Origin: Akkermansia muciniphila
GTDB taxonomy: Bacteria; Verrucomicrobiota; Kiritimatiellia; RFP12; UBA1067
Length of the DNA: 38,924 nt
Reading direction: 5' to 3'
NCBI GenBank assembly: GCA_945870145.1
Contig: CAMBQV010000006.1
Coordinates: 1 to 38,924, forward strand
Shown: piece by piece, positions 7,481 to 15,800 of the stretch
How positions within the stretch are numbered: the first letter of the stretch is position 1
How the letters are laid out: every line of letters begins with the position of its first letter
The notes under the pieces: generated by a model
Database searches by the model: none
What the model was told of the DNA's origin: nothing
What the model saw: only the letters and a program-made list of their open reading frames with translations
Position numbers and translations under genes: made by a program

Positions 7481-8236
7481 ATGAATGATACGGTCATAGA
7501 AGTTAAGGATCTGGTCGCGGGCTATGAGGGCCGGGTCATCTTGAAAGACATCTCCTTTGCTGTACGCAAAGGAGAGACCTTTATCGTTCTTGGCGGTTCG
7601 GGTTGTGGCAAGAGCACCTTGCTCAAGCACATGATCGGACTGCACCCCCTGTTGGCCGGTGAGGTGCGTATCCTGGGGCATCGGATTCAAGGCGGTGGGG
7701 TCGCGGAGCGGGAAGCGGCCATGCGGTCATTTGGTGTCACCTACCAAAGCGGCGCACTCTTCGGGAACATGACCCTCCTGGAGAATGTCTGCCTGCCCTT
7801 GGAGTCCTTTACCGACCTGCCCTCGGATGCAAGGCGGCTTATTGCCGAAATGAAGTTGGAATTGGTCGGTTTGAAGCCCTTTGCAAACTATTTTCCCACG
7901 GATGTGAGCGGTGGCATGAAGAAACGGGCGGCGATCGCCCGAGCTATGGCGCTTGATCCGCAGGTACTGCTTCTGGATGAGCCGTCCGCAGGTCTTGACC
8001 CTGTGACCTCAGCAGAGCTGGATCGGTTGATCCTCCGACTTCGGGACACGCACGGAATCTCCTTTGTAATCGTCACGCATGAACTGGCCAGTATCTTTGC
8101 TATCGGCGACCGCTGCATCATGCTTGATGCAGAGACTCGCACCATTATCGCTGAAGGTAACCCCACGGAACTCCGCGACACCTCGCCGCTTGAGAAGGTC
8201 CGCACCTTCTTCAACCCTGCCGCGAGGCAGGGTTAA
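7481..8236 (+). CDS. mlaF: MlaF-type ABC transporter ATP-binding protein
   Basis: This 251-aa ABC ATPase has Walker A G-G-S-G-C-G-K-S-T (about residues 38-46), the signature V-S-G-G-M-K-K-R-A-A-I-A-R-A-M-A and Walker B L-L-L-D-E-P followed by S-A-G-L-D-P-V. A switch histidine lies in V-I-V-T-H-E-L. The S-G-G-M-x-x-R signature with D-P-V-T-S is typical of the MlaF/MKL subfamily that pairs with MlaE permeases. It would energise lipid transport at the cytoplasmic face of the inner membrane. The gene starts 2 bp after mlaE. Its last codons and stop lie in a perfect GNRA-tetraloop hairpin. Confidence 0.9.
   Translation: MNDTVIEVKDLVAGYEGRVILKDISFAVRKGETFIVLGGSGCGKSTLLKHMIGLHPLLAGEVRILGHRIQGGGVAEREAAMRSFGVTYQSGALFGNMTLLENVCLPLESFTDLPSDARRLIAEMKLELVGLKPFANYFPTDVSGGMKKRAAIARAMALDPQVLLLDEPSAGLDPVTSAELDRLILRLRDTHGISFVIVTHELASIFAIGDRCIMLDAETRTIIAEGNPTELRDTSPLEKVRTFFNPAARQG
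8213..8234 (+). promoter_or_regulatory. Perfect 9-bp hairpin with GCGA tetraloop over the mlaF stop
   Basis: AACCCTGCC (8213-8221) pairs perfectly with GGCAGGGTT (8226-8234) around the loop GCGA, a GNRA tetraloop. The stop codon begins at the last stem base. No U-run follows, so it is not a classical intrinsic terminator. It may act as an mRNA 3'-end stabiliser or pause site just before the bamA promoter. Confidence 0.6.
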
Positions 8237-8263
8237 ACGAGTTTGCCAACCTAGACTTCCTCC

Positions 8264-8292
8264 TTGTATTTGGGCTAGGCCTGTCGTATAAT
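8264..8292 (+). promoter_or_regulatory. Sigma-70 promoter of the bamA-skp-lpxD operon
   Basis: The -10 box is a perfect TATAAT (8287-8292), with TTGTAT as -35 box at 17-bp spacing. Transcription would start near 8299, giving a short leader of about 34 nt that contains the bamA ribosome-binding site. Together with the lpxD-distal terminator it delimits a three-gene operon. Confidence 0.65.
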
Positions 8293-8332
8293 CCCACGTT
8301 TTATCTTATTGACAGTGGAGAGGGTAATGGGT

Positions 8333-10687
8333 ATGCATAAATTACAGCGCGCGTGGATGATGCTTTTCTTGTTTGTCGCAGGGTCTGTTTTTGCGGAAAC
8401 AGTAAAAAAGGTGACGATTCAGACACTTGACACCTTTGGTACAGATGCAACAGATGTGTTGCAATATTGCACGGTCAAAGAGGGTGATAAGGTTGAAAAC
8501 CAGAAGGATTTCACGGATCAACTGTCGAAGGATGTTCGGACACTCTTGGACACAGAACGCTTCGAGAAGGTCAGCGTTGAGATTGAAGCGGGCTCTAGCG
8601 ATGGAATCCATGTGATTTATTCTGTCAAGCGGCGTCATCGTTTTCAGGAGCCGATTGCAATTCGTGGCAACAGCTATATGAGCGAGAGCAAGATTCGCAA
8701 ATATGCGGAGCTCAAAAATGGCGACCCAATTGATGAGCAGATCTTGGCGACAAAAGTTAGCAAGATTCGCGACGAATATATCAAGCGCTACTATCGGAAT
8801 GTCAAAATCAGCGTGGTCATGGAGCCTTTCACCAATAGCGTAGGCTTTGCGCAGGTGACTTTTATCGTGAATGAGGGACCTCGTGAGAAGATTCGTTCTT
8901 TCAAGTTCGACGGAAATGTTTCGGTTACTGAGGAGGAGTTGCGTTATTCCTTTGGCGATCTGCCATGGTATGATCCGCGTGGCTGGTTCACAGATGCGAT
9001 TGTCACCGAGCAGGCTCTTGAAGACGCCCGAAATCAAGCAGAAGAGGTCTATCAGAACAAGGGGTTCTTGGATGCTAAGGTCGCTTCACCCATCTCCGAA
9101 AAGGTTGGCGAGGAGAAGGTTGATATGGTCTTTAAGGTCACAGAAGGTGACGCGTATACGACCGAGTCGACTTCCATACGCGGTGTGAAGCTCTTTCCTG
9201 AAGCAGACGTACTTGGCCGTTCCCGTTTAAAACAGGAGATGGTCTGTGGTCGTCAGACACTTGCGGATGCTGCGAAGGATGTCCGTGATTATTATGGTTC
9301 CCGTGGTTATGTGGATACCGAGGTGCGTACCTTGGTGGATCCCGTCCCGGGGCGTCCTGGGCGCGCGGTGATTACCTTTGATGTGCGCGAGGGACAACTC
9401 GCCTTCATTCGTAACATCGTCCTGCGCGGAAACAACAAAACAAAAGATAAAGTCATTCGTCGCGAAGTGCTGGTCAGTCCAGGCGAAATCTTAGACGAGG
9501 TTCGTGCGGAGCGCAGCGAAGCTCGCCTGAGAAATCTGGGATACTTCTCAGAGGTTCGCCACTACTCTGAAAAGACGGATGATCCTTCTAAACGCGATCT
9601 CGTGTATGAGGTGACTGAGCAACGTACCGGCAACTTCATGGTTGGCTTAGGTGTCTCAACAGTTGACAGCATCTTTGGTTATGGAGAGATCTCGCAGAGT
9701 AATTTTGATATTTTAAACTGGCCGAACTTCACGGGTGCTGGACAGAAGGCACGCTTGGGAGTTGAGTATGGTCCACGTCGTCAGACCGCAGAGGCAAACT
9801 GGACCGAGCCATGGCTCTTCAATCAGCCTCTTGCACTCTCGGTAGACCTCTATCGTCGGATGCGTTGGTTCGATCAGTACGATGAGATTCGCTCAGGGGC
9901 TGCCGCCGGACTCTCCTATCCAGTTGCAATCGGTCGTCTGGGTTTTCGCTATACGCTTGAACAGGTGGAGATGGATGAGGTGGATGGATATAATGCGTGG
10001 GAGAATGAGTCTGGAGTGCTGGTGGGCGATGGCGATTATTGGAAGCGTCAGGAGCGTCTTTATAGTGGTAATATCAACAGTGTCGGTCGTCTCTACTGGT
10101 CAACCGACACCCGTGATCAAGCCTTTGTTCCGACGCGTGGTTATCAGTCGATGGTCTTCGGCGATCTTTCCGAGGGCTTTATCGGAGATAACGAATTTTA
10201 TCGCATGGGCGCTTCGCACCGTCACTGGTTCACGATGCCGTGGTGGAAGCATGTGCTGAGTCTGCGTGGCCGTGTTGAAACGGTGGATGCCTACAGTGGC
10301 GAACTGCCGGTCTACGAGTCACTTTATCTTGGTGGCCCGCGTACGGTCCGTGGTGTTGAATACAGAGGTTTGGGACCCAAGTTGTTTTATGATAAGAGTG
10401 CCAGCAACCGTTACTCGCCCATGGGGGGCAAGACATTGGCCATGGCGACAGCGGAGTACACAATTCCGGTCTTTAAAGCGGTTCGTTTGGCTGTCTTCTC
10501 TGATGCCGGCTCTTTGGGTGATGACGCCTTTGGTGGGGGTATGAGCGGTGCCTGTGTTTCGGTTGGTGCGGGGTTGCGTATTGATATCCCGGGCTTCCCG
10601 ATCCGCTTCGATCTGGCCAAGCCCTTTATCACAGATGATGATTACACGGAAGAGGAGATCTTCTCCTTCTCCATTGGGTTTGAATAA
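8333..10687 (+). CDS. bamA: Outer-membrane protein assembly factor BamA (Omp85)
   Basis: The protein is 784 aa. A signal peptide (M-H-K-L-Q-R-A-W-M-M-L-F-L-F-V-A-G-S-V-F-A, cleavage before E-T-V) is followed by about five POTRA repeats up to roughly residue 430. A C-terminal 16-strand beta-barrel follows, with the Omp85 motif V-R-G-V-E-Y-R-G-L-G-P in the last third. It ends in F-S-I-G-F-E, close to the usual aromatic end of a barrel. BamA folds and inserts beta-barrel proteins in the outer membrane. Two ATGs compete: GAGAGGG at 8318-8324 is only 2 nt from the ATG at 8327 but 8 nt from the one at 8333, so I chose 8333. The skp and lpxD neighbours are the classic arrangement. Confidence 0.95.
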   Translation: MHKLQRAWMMLFLFVAGSVFAETVKKVTIQTLDTFGTDATDVLQYCTVKEGDKVENQKDFTDQLSKDVRTLLDTERFEKVSVEIEAGSSDGIHVIYSVKRRHRFQEPIAIRGNSYMSESKIRKYAELKNGDPIDEQILATKVSKIRDEYIKRYYRNVKISVVMEPFTNSVGFAQVTFIVNEGPREKIRSFKFDGNVSVTEEELRYSFGDLPWYDPRGWFTDAIVTEQALEDARNQAEEVYQNKGFLDAKVASPISEKVGEEKVDMVFKVTEGDAYTTESTSIRGVKLFPEADVLGRSRLKQEMVCGRQTLADAAKDVRDYYGSRGYVDTEVRTLVDPVPGRPGRAVITFDVREGQLAFIRNIVLRGNNKTKDKVIRREVLVSPGEILDEVRAERSEARLRNLGYFSEVRHYSEKTDDPSKRDLVYEVTEQRTGNFMVGLGVSTVDSIFGYGEISQSNFDILNWPNFTGAGQKARLGVEYGPRRQTAEANWTEPWLFNQPLALSVDLYRRMRWFDQYDEIRSGAAAGLSYPVAIGRLGFRYTLEQVEMDEVDGYNAWENESGVLVGDGDYWKRQERLYSGNINSVGRLYWSTDTRDQAFVPTRGYQSMVFGDLSEGFIGDNEFYRMGASHRHWFTMPWWKHVLSLRGRVETVDAYSGELPVYESLYLGGPRTVRGVEYRGLGPKLFYDKSASNRYSPMGGKTLAMATAEYTIPVFKAVRLAVFSDAGSLGDDAFGGGMSGACVSVGAGLRIDIPGFPIRFDLAKPFITDDDYTEEEIFSFSIGFE

Positions 10688-10735
10688 TAATTGTTCGCAG
10701 GGAGCCTTGTTGGCCCTTGCAGAAAGGGAATACGC

Positions 10736-11326
10736 ATGAAAACATGTCTCATGATCGCGGTCCTTATGACCGCTTTGGTAGGTGTTGCAGAGGAAAAGAC
10801 CGTTGTTGTTAATATGATTGATTTGATTCGTTTCCATCCAAATCGTGAACGTGATCGTAAGCTGATGGTTGACATGGAAAAGGAGTACCAAGGTAAGTTG
10901 GATAAACGGCGTGAGCGTTTTGATCAACTCCGCGATGATTTTGAACGCAGTGCGAAGGAGACGCGCAACCCTGTGTTGAGCGATAAGGCTCGCGCTGAGG
11001 CGGAGAGCAAGGCACTCAAGCAACGCGATGTGGTTGCTGAGGCTGAACGCGATCTACGCCAAGAGGCTCAGAAGCTTCAACGCGAATTGGGCGACCAAGA
11101 TACCCGCCTGTTGCGCCAGGTCACCAATGAGATTCGCGAGACCATCACAAAATATGCCAAGGACACCAAGACCTCGATCGTGATGGATGCTTCGACGCTT
11201 GCTTATTTTGATCCCAAGTTGGATGTGACAGATGATGTGCTCAAGCGCATGGGTATTGACCCGAAGGTCCGTAAGGAAGCCAAGGCAGAGGCTGAGAAGA
11301 AGGCGGCACTACCCGCTAATAAGTAA
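10736..11326 (+). CDS. skp: Periplasmic chaperone Skp/OmpH
   Basis: The 196-aa protein has a short signal peptide (M-K-T-C-L-M-I-A-V-L-M-T-A-L-V-G-V-A, then E-E-K). A strand containing V-V-N-M-I-D-L-I-R-F follows, then a long charged coiled coil (about 35-150) and a short C-terminal beta part. This is the Skp/OmpH layout, a trimeric 'jellyfish' chaperone that carries unfolded outer-membrane proteins to BamA. The Lys/Ala/Glu-rich tail is typical of PVC homologues (inference). AAGGGA 6 nt before the ATG decides the start. It is second in the bamA operon and 4 nt ahead of lpxD. Confidence 0.88.
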   Translation: MKTCLMIAVLMTALVGVAEEKTVVVNMIDLIRFHPNRERDRKLMVDMEKEYQGKLDKRRERFDQLRDDFERSAKETRNPVLSDKARAEAESKALKQRDVVAEAERDLRQEAQKLQRELGDQDTRLLRQVTNEIRETITKYAKDTKTSIVMDASTLAYFDPKLDVTDDVLKRMGIDPKVRKEAKAEAEKKAALPANK

Positions 11327-11330
11327 GCTT

Positions 11331-12377
11331 ATGAAGATGCGTGCACAAGAGATCGCTGATAAACTCTCTGGCCAGCTCGAAGGAGATGGCGCTGCGGAGA
11401 TCGTTGCAATGTCCAGCCTGAGCGAAGCTCGCGCAGGCGACATTAGCTTTTTTACCGACTCCAAGTATGGAAAACAACTTGCGACCACTAAAGCAAGTTG
11501 TGTTCTCGTGCCTCGGGATTGGTCGGGTGACTGTTCTGCAAGCTCTGTGATCCGCGTGGAGAGTCCGAATGCGGCTTTTGCCCACGTGGGGGCCTTGTAT
11601 GCGCCGCCCCCGGTTGTGCGGTTGCCAGGCATTCATCCCACGGCTATCATTGGTCAGAATGTTCAGCTCGGGAAAGAGGTCTCTATTGGGCCCTATACGG
11701 TGATTGACGAAAACACGGTGATCGGAGATCGTTGCGTGATCGAGGCCCAGGTCTTTATCGGGTCCAATGTCAAAATCGGCAACGGCGGACTGATCTATGC
11801 ACAGGTCACTGTGCGCGAGGGCACTATCATTGGCGAACGCGTCATCCTTCACTCGGGTGTTAGGCTCGGGGGCGATGGTTATGGCTTTAACCCCGTCATT
11901 AAGCCAGATGGATCAATTAAAATCGAGAAAATTCCCCAGATCGGTATTGTGGAGCTGGGCGACGATGTGGAGATTGGTTGCAATACCACGATTGACCGAG
12001 CTCGTTTCGGCCGTACTCGCGTTGGAAACAGCGTCAAGATTGATAACCTTGTCCAGTTGGGACACAATGTTCAAGTTGGGGACTACAGCGGCATCATTGC
12101 GCAAGCAGGTGTTGCGGGAAGTACCCACATTGGACAGGGTTGTATTATCTGGGCTCAAGCAGGCATTTCTGGACATTTGACGATCGGTGATCGTGGTCAG
12201 GTAGGGCCTGCGAGCGGACTCTCCAAAGATGTGCCTCCTGGCGAGTTTTATCTTGGATTGCCAGCGGTGCCACGTCGGGAGTTGGGCGCCCAATTGCTCT
12301 TGCCTCGTACTGTTGACAAGCTGAAAGCTAAAATAGCTGCCCTTGAGGCAAGACTGAGCCAGCTTGACGCGCAATAG
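11331..12377 (+). CDS. lpxD: UDP-3-O-acylglucosamine N-acyltransferase
   Basis: The 348-aa protein has an N-terminal uridine-binding domain (about 1-100; D-I-S-F-F-T-D-S-K-Y is characteristic). A left-handed beta-helix of hexapeptide repeats runs from I-H-P-T-A-I-I-G onward. The catalytic-histidine region is L-V-Q-L-G-H-N-V-Q-V-G, and G-G-D-G-Y-G-F also matches LpxD. A C-terminal helix (K-L-K-A-K-I-A-A-L-E-A-R-L) follows the P-P-G-E-F-Y-L-G-L-P-A segment. LpxD adds the second acyl chain in lipid A biosynthesis, so the organism should make LPS. The ATG has no strong ribosome-binding site, and coupling to skp 4 nt upstream is likely. It is last in the operon, with a terminator about 95 nt downstream. 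Confidence 0.95.
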   Translation: MKMRAQEIADKLSGQLEGDGAAEIVAMSSLSEARAGDISFFTDSKYGKQLATTKASCVLVPRDWSGDCSASSVIRVESPNAAFAHVGALYAPPPVVRLPGIHPTAIIGQNVQLGKEVSIGPYTVIDENTVIGDRCVIEAQVFIGSNVKIGNGGLIYAQVTVREGTIIGERVILHSGVRLGGDGYGFNPVIKPDGSIKIEKIPQIGIVELGDDVEIGCNTTIDRARFGRTRVGNSVKIDNLVQLGHNVQVGDYSGIIAQAGVAGSTHIGQGCIIWAQAGISGHLTIGDRGQVGPASGLSKDVPPGEFYLGLPAVPRRELGAQLLLPRTVDKLKAKIAALEARLSQLDAQ

Positions 12378-12407
12378 GTGACCTTCTGACGCGCTGCATA
12401 CTATAAT
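12378..12407 (+). promoter_or_regulatory. Candidate sigma-70 promoter just after lpxD
   Basis: A perfect TATAAT (12402-12407) has GTGACC as a four-of-six -35 box at 18-bp spacing. It begins directly after the lpxD stop and would start a transcript near 12414 that ends at the terminator at 12472-12502. Confidence 0.4.
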
Positions 12408-12413
12408 AGGCAG

Positions 12414-12502
12414 TTTTTCTGTTTTAATGCATCCAGTTGAATGCAGTGAGAAGGGGGCTAAAAAAGAATAGAACACCTTAAATGAGGTGTTTTTTTCTTT
12501 TT
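12414..12502 (+). ncRNA. Candidate small RNA of about 85-90 nt between lpxD and its terminator
   Basis: The interval from the predicted promoter to the T-run carries no reading frame. It has a short GCAT/ATGC pairing (near 12429-12443), an A/G-rich stretch (GAAGGGGG) and then the terminator hairpin. It could equally be just the 3' untranslated region of the bamA-skp-lpxD message, or a small RNA released from it. I recognise no known RNA family. Confidence 0.3.
12472..12502 (+). terminator. Rho-independent terminator of the bamA-skp-lpxD operon
   Basis: AACACCT (12472-12478) pairs with AGGTGTT (12485-12491) around a 6-nt loop. A nearly continuous T-run follows. This is a textbook intrinsic terminator. 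Confidence 0.88.
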
Positions 12503-12538
12503 CAGATAAAAAGTGGCGAAAAAATAACATAAAATGAT

Positions 12539-12556
12539 CTGGCATGACAGTTGCTA
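12539..12556 (+). promoter_or_regulatory. Near-consensus sigma-54 (RpoN) promoter
   Basis: CTGGCATGACAGTTGCTA fits the -24/-12 consensus YTGGCACGRNNNTTGCW with one mismatch (T for C in the -24 element). The invariant GG (12541-12542) and GC (12553-12554) have the required 10-nt spacing. Transcription would start near 12566. No TTGACA-like box sits at the right distance from the AT-rich stretch, so a sigma-70 reading is weaker. No enhancer-binding regulator gene is in the window. Confidence 0.55.
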
Positions 12557-12565
12557 TATTATATT

Positions 12566-12706
12566 TACTTTTTTCATACACACACCACAACTCAAGTAGA
12601 TATACACCACACACACACACAACCAAATTATATATGTTACAACACACTCCTGTTTTACACAGGACAGACGCCGAAGGACACACACCCTTCGGCGTTTGTT
12701 ATTTTA
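12566..12706 (+). ncRNA. Candidate sigma-54-driven CA-repeat small RNA (or attenuated leader)
   Basis: Between the predicted sigma-54 start and a strong intrinsic terminator lie about 140 nt dominated by CA repeats. ACACAC-type runs occur near 12578, 12605-12622 and 12640, and again in the terminator loop. A 6-bp hairpin (TCCTGT at 12648-12653 with ACAGGA at 12659-12664) precedes the terminator. The CA-rich body is predicted to be single-stranded and would suit an RNA that binds a protein or GU-rich targets. Two GGA triplets (12662-12664, 12676-12678) lie near the hairpins. Pseudomonas CrcZ/CrcY are a precedent for RpoN-dependent RNAs with A/C-rich protein-binding motifs, but I see no homology. 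Alternatively it is an attenuated leader of the debranching-enzyme gene 110 nt further on. Confidence 0.45.
12668..12706 (+). terminator. Strong rho-independent terminator before the debranching-enzyme gene
   Basis: ACGCCGAAGG (12668-12677) pairs perfectly with CCTTCGGCGT (12686-12695) around an ACACACAC loop. TTGTTATTTT follows on the + strand, and there is no T-run on the other side. The remaining spacer to the next gene (12707-12808) holds no feature I can support. Confidence 0.82.
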
Positions 12707-12814
12707 GCGTTGTCGTTTCATCTTTATCAGTGAAGCCGTCTAAAAATAGACTTTCATTTTGAGCCTGCCTTCTTCATAATATGGCAACTTTTCATCCTGT
12801 TTTGGTATGTGACT

Positions 12815-15800
12815 ATGCAACAGTATCCGCGGCCGGGAGATTTTATCTTAAAGTGGGCGGGTGATCTTATTGAGATCACGCTGCGGTTAGACGACGCCCC
12901 CAAGGGGCGTGCGGTTTTTAGGACTAACCTTGGGCGCGCCTCAATTCGGCGTAAGGAGATTATTGCCCATACAGAGTCTGGAGAGGCACCCCTCGCTCGG
13001 GATTGGCATGACATCCCGATGAATGAGAACGCGCCTGGCTGTTTCTCGGTGCGCATCCCGCTGACAGAGGTCGGCATCTTCTCAGGTAAGGCCTGTTTCT
13101 TTGACCACGGCAAACACCTCCCACAATGGCCAGAGGGTGAAAATCTCCAGATTAAGGTGGAGCCTGCCCACACGGCTGTTGCGAACACGATGTACACGAT
13201 CTTTGTGCGTCAGTTTGGTGAGGCGTTACAACGGAATCCGAGTCGCCCTGAAACGCAGGAGCATGAAAAAGCGCTCGATGCTGCTGGTTATGTGGTCATT
13301 CCACCCTCGGGCACCTTCCGAAATGTGATCCGTCAGCTGGACCACATCATGCAGACGATGCGTTTCCGTATCGTACAACTCCTTCCAATCCATCCGACCC
13401 CGACGACCTATGCCCGCATGGGACGTTACGGATCGCCCTTTGCGGCATTGGATTTTCTTTCGGTGGATCCCTCGCTCGCGGAGTTTGATACCCATGCCAC
13501 ACCCCTTGAACAGTTTCGGGAGTTGGTGGATGCTGTCCATAGCCGTTCAGGTCATCTCTATCTCGATCTTCCTGCGAACCATACAGGCTGGGCTTCTACA
13601 CTTCAAACCCATCATCCAGACTGGTATCATCGCAAGCCCGATGGCGAGTTTGTCTCCCCAGGGGCTTGGGGGGTGATTTGGGCAGATCTTGTGGAGCTCG
13701 ATTACAATGATCCGCGACTGCGGGCCTATATGGCAAATGTCTTTCTCTACTGGTGCCGTCAAGGGGTTGATGGCTTTCGGTGTGATGCGGGATATATGAT
13801 TCCCGTGGAGACGTGGACCTATATTGTTGCGCGCGTCCGTGAAGAGTATCCCGACTGCATCTTCCTGCTTGAAGGTCTGGGGGGCAGTGTGCAGGTCACG
13901 GAGCGGCTTCTCTCAGAGTCTCATCTAAACTGGGCCTACTCGGAGCTCTTTCAGACCGATGACCGATCCGCCATGGAATGGTATTTGCCACAGGCGATTG
14001 CTATTGCCGAGAAATGCGGGCCGTTGATTCACTTTGCGGAGACGCACGACAATATGCGTCTCGCTGCACGAGGGGGGCCGACCTTTGCACGCATGCGCAC
14101 GGCTCTTTCGGCGTTATTCTCACATCAGGGTGCCTTTGGGATGGCCAATGGTGTGGAGTGGTTTGCCTCTGAGCGGATTGATGTTCATGGGGCTTCAGCA
14201 CTCAATTGGGGGGCGCACGAAAATCAAATTCAAGAGCTTTCGCGTCTCACAACCGTGCTCTCTACCCATCCCGCCTTCGGGAGCACGTCGCATCTGCGCA
14301 TGATTCAGCAGGGCGATGGGCCCTATATTGCGCTCTTACGCGGACTCGCCCCAAGTGAGGGGGCCTCACTTCTGGTCCTCGTGAATTTGGATTGTCACCA
14401 GCCTGTGAACGCTCGTTGGGACAAAGAGGCTTTTAAGGCGGAACGCGTGAGCGATCTCTTGACAGGAGCGTCGCATCTCCTTCATACGCCGAACCTGACC
14501 TTGCGTCCGGGACAAGTGCTCTGCTTGACGTCAGACGAAGGAGATCTGGAATATTTGAATACGGTTCTCGGTGATCCGGTCGTCACCGAGCCTCAGAGCC
14601 TTTCTAATCGCCGGCGTAACCTGATGGCCATGAAGGTTAAATTGGCTCTGTCGGAGGATCAGGCTGCTGGATTGGCAGACGAGATAGAGCCCGATGTTTT
14701 AGGCGAGGCTTTGATTACAGATCCCTTACGTTTCTGCGCTCGTACATCTAACGGCTTGTCGCTTTGCACGACATGGACGTGGCCAGAGGATACGCGACGG
14801 CAGGTGATGATTCCGCAGGGGCATTTACTCCTGGTTCGTGCGCCACACGCCTTTATGGCAACGTTGAAAGAGGGCGACCGCACCCTCTGTATGGAAACGT
14901 CGGTGCAGTTGAAAAACGGACAGTGGTGTGCTTTTCTGGCTCCTCCGCCTTACGCAGGTGACAATACCTGTGCTGAACATTGCACGTTGCACACCATCGC
15001 TTATCTTTCGACGGGCATTCAGCGGCATGAATCCACGGTCTTACTGTTGCCTCCTGGGGAACGCGCCTGCTTGGTGACGCGCCTTATGGGCCGCCAGATC
15101 CGAGAAATGGATGGTTCCTATCTCTCTGTCCTGTCCAACGGCGCAGGCGCCATGTCGCAGGTGAGAATTGCTTGGGGCGAACTGCGTAGCCAGTATGATT
15201 GCTTGCTTGCGGTCAATTCCCATCCAACAGTTCCTGTGGACAAACGGATCTTTTGGACACGGTGTCGCGCATGGCTCAACTATCGAGGCTACTCACAAGA
15301 GATCAACAAGAGTTGTTTGACCTATTTTGATGCTGATCCCGCGGGGCGTTTTGTCGAATGGTTTTTCACGGTGCCGTGTGGCATGGGGCAGTGGGTGCCG
15401 ATCAGTTTCCGTCTGGAAATTGAGAAGGATGCCAATCGCGTCAATCTGGTGATCATGCGCCATGTGCATGGGGAGGCGCTAAAGGCGCACGACGAGGTCT
15501 CCGTGATCCTGCGTCCGGATATCGAATGGCGAAGCTTCCATGAGACCACCAAGGCGTACACAGGACCTGAACAGGCCTGGCCTGCAGCCATACGGCCACA
15601 GATTAAAGGCTTCACCTTCTCTCCTGCCGCCCATGAGACACTCTCCATGGAGGTATCGCATGGACATTTTTCAAATGAGCAGGCTTGGCATTACCTTGTA
15701 CCTCACCCAGAAGAGGCGGAGCGGGGGCTCGATGGTTCCGGCGATCTCTTTAGTCCCGGTTGGTTCGGTCTGCCGCTTAAAGGGGGCGATGTTTCAACGC

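Noticed and set aside
8309-8332. Earlier starts for bamA (TTG at 8309, ATG at 8327)
   Set aside because: The GAGAGGG ribosome-binding site is at or too near these codons but correctly spaced for the ATG at 8333, which begins a clean signal peptide.
12544-12762. Open frame of 72 codons over the CA-repeat spacer
   Set aside because: It starts between the -24 and -12 elements, runs through the terminator, has no ribosome-binding site, and its His/Thr repeats are simply translated CA repeats.
12759-12782. TTGAGC...CATAAT promoter for the debranching-enzyme gene
   Set aside because: The spacing is only about 10 bp, too short for sigma-70.
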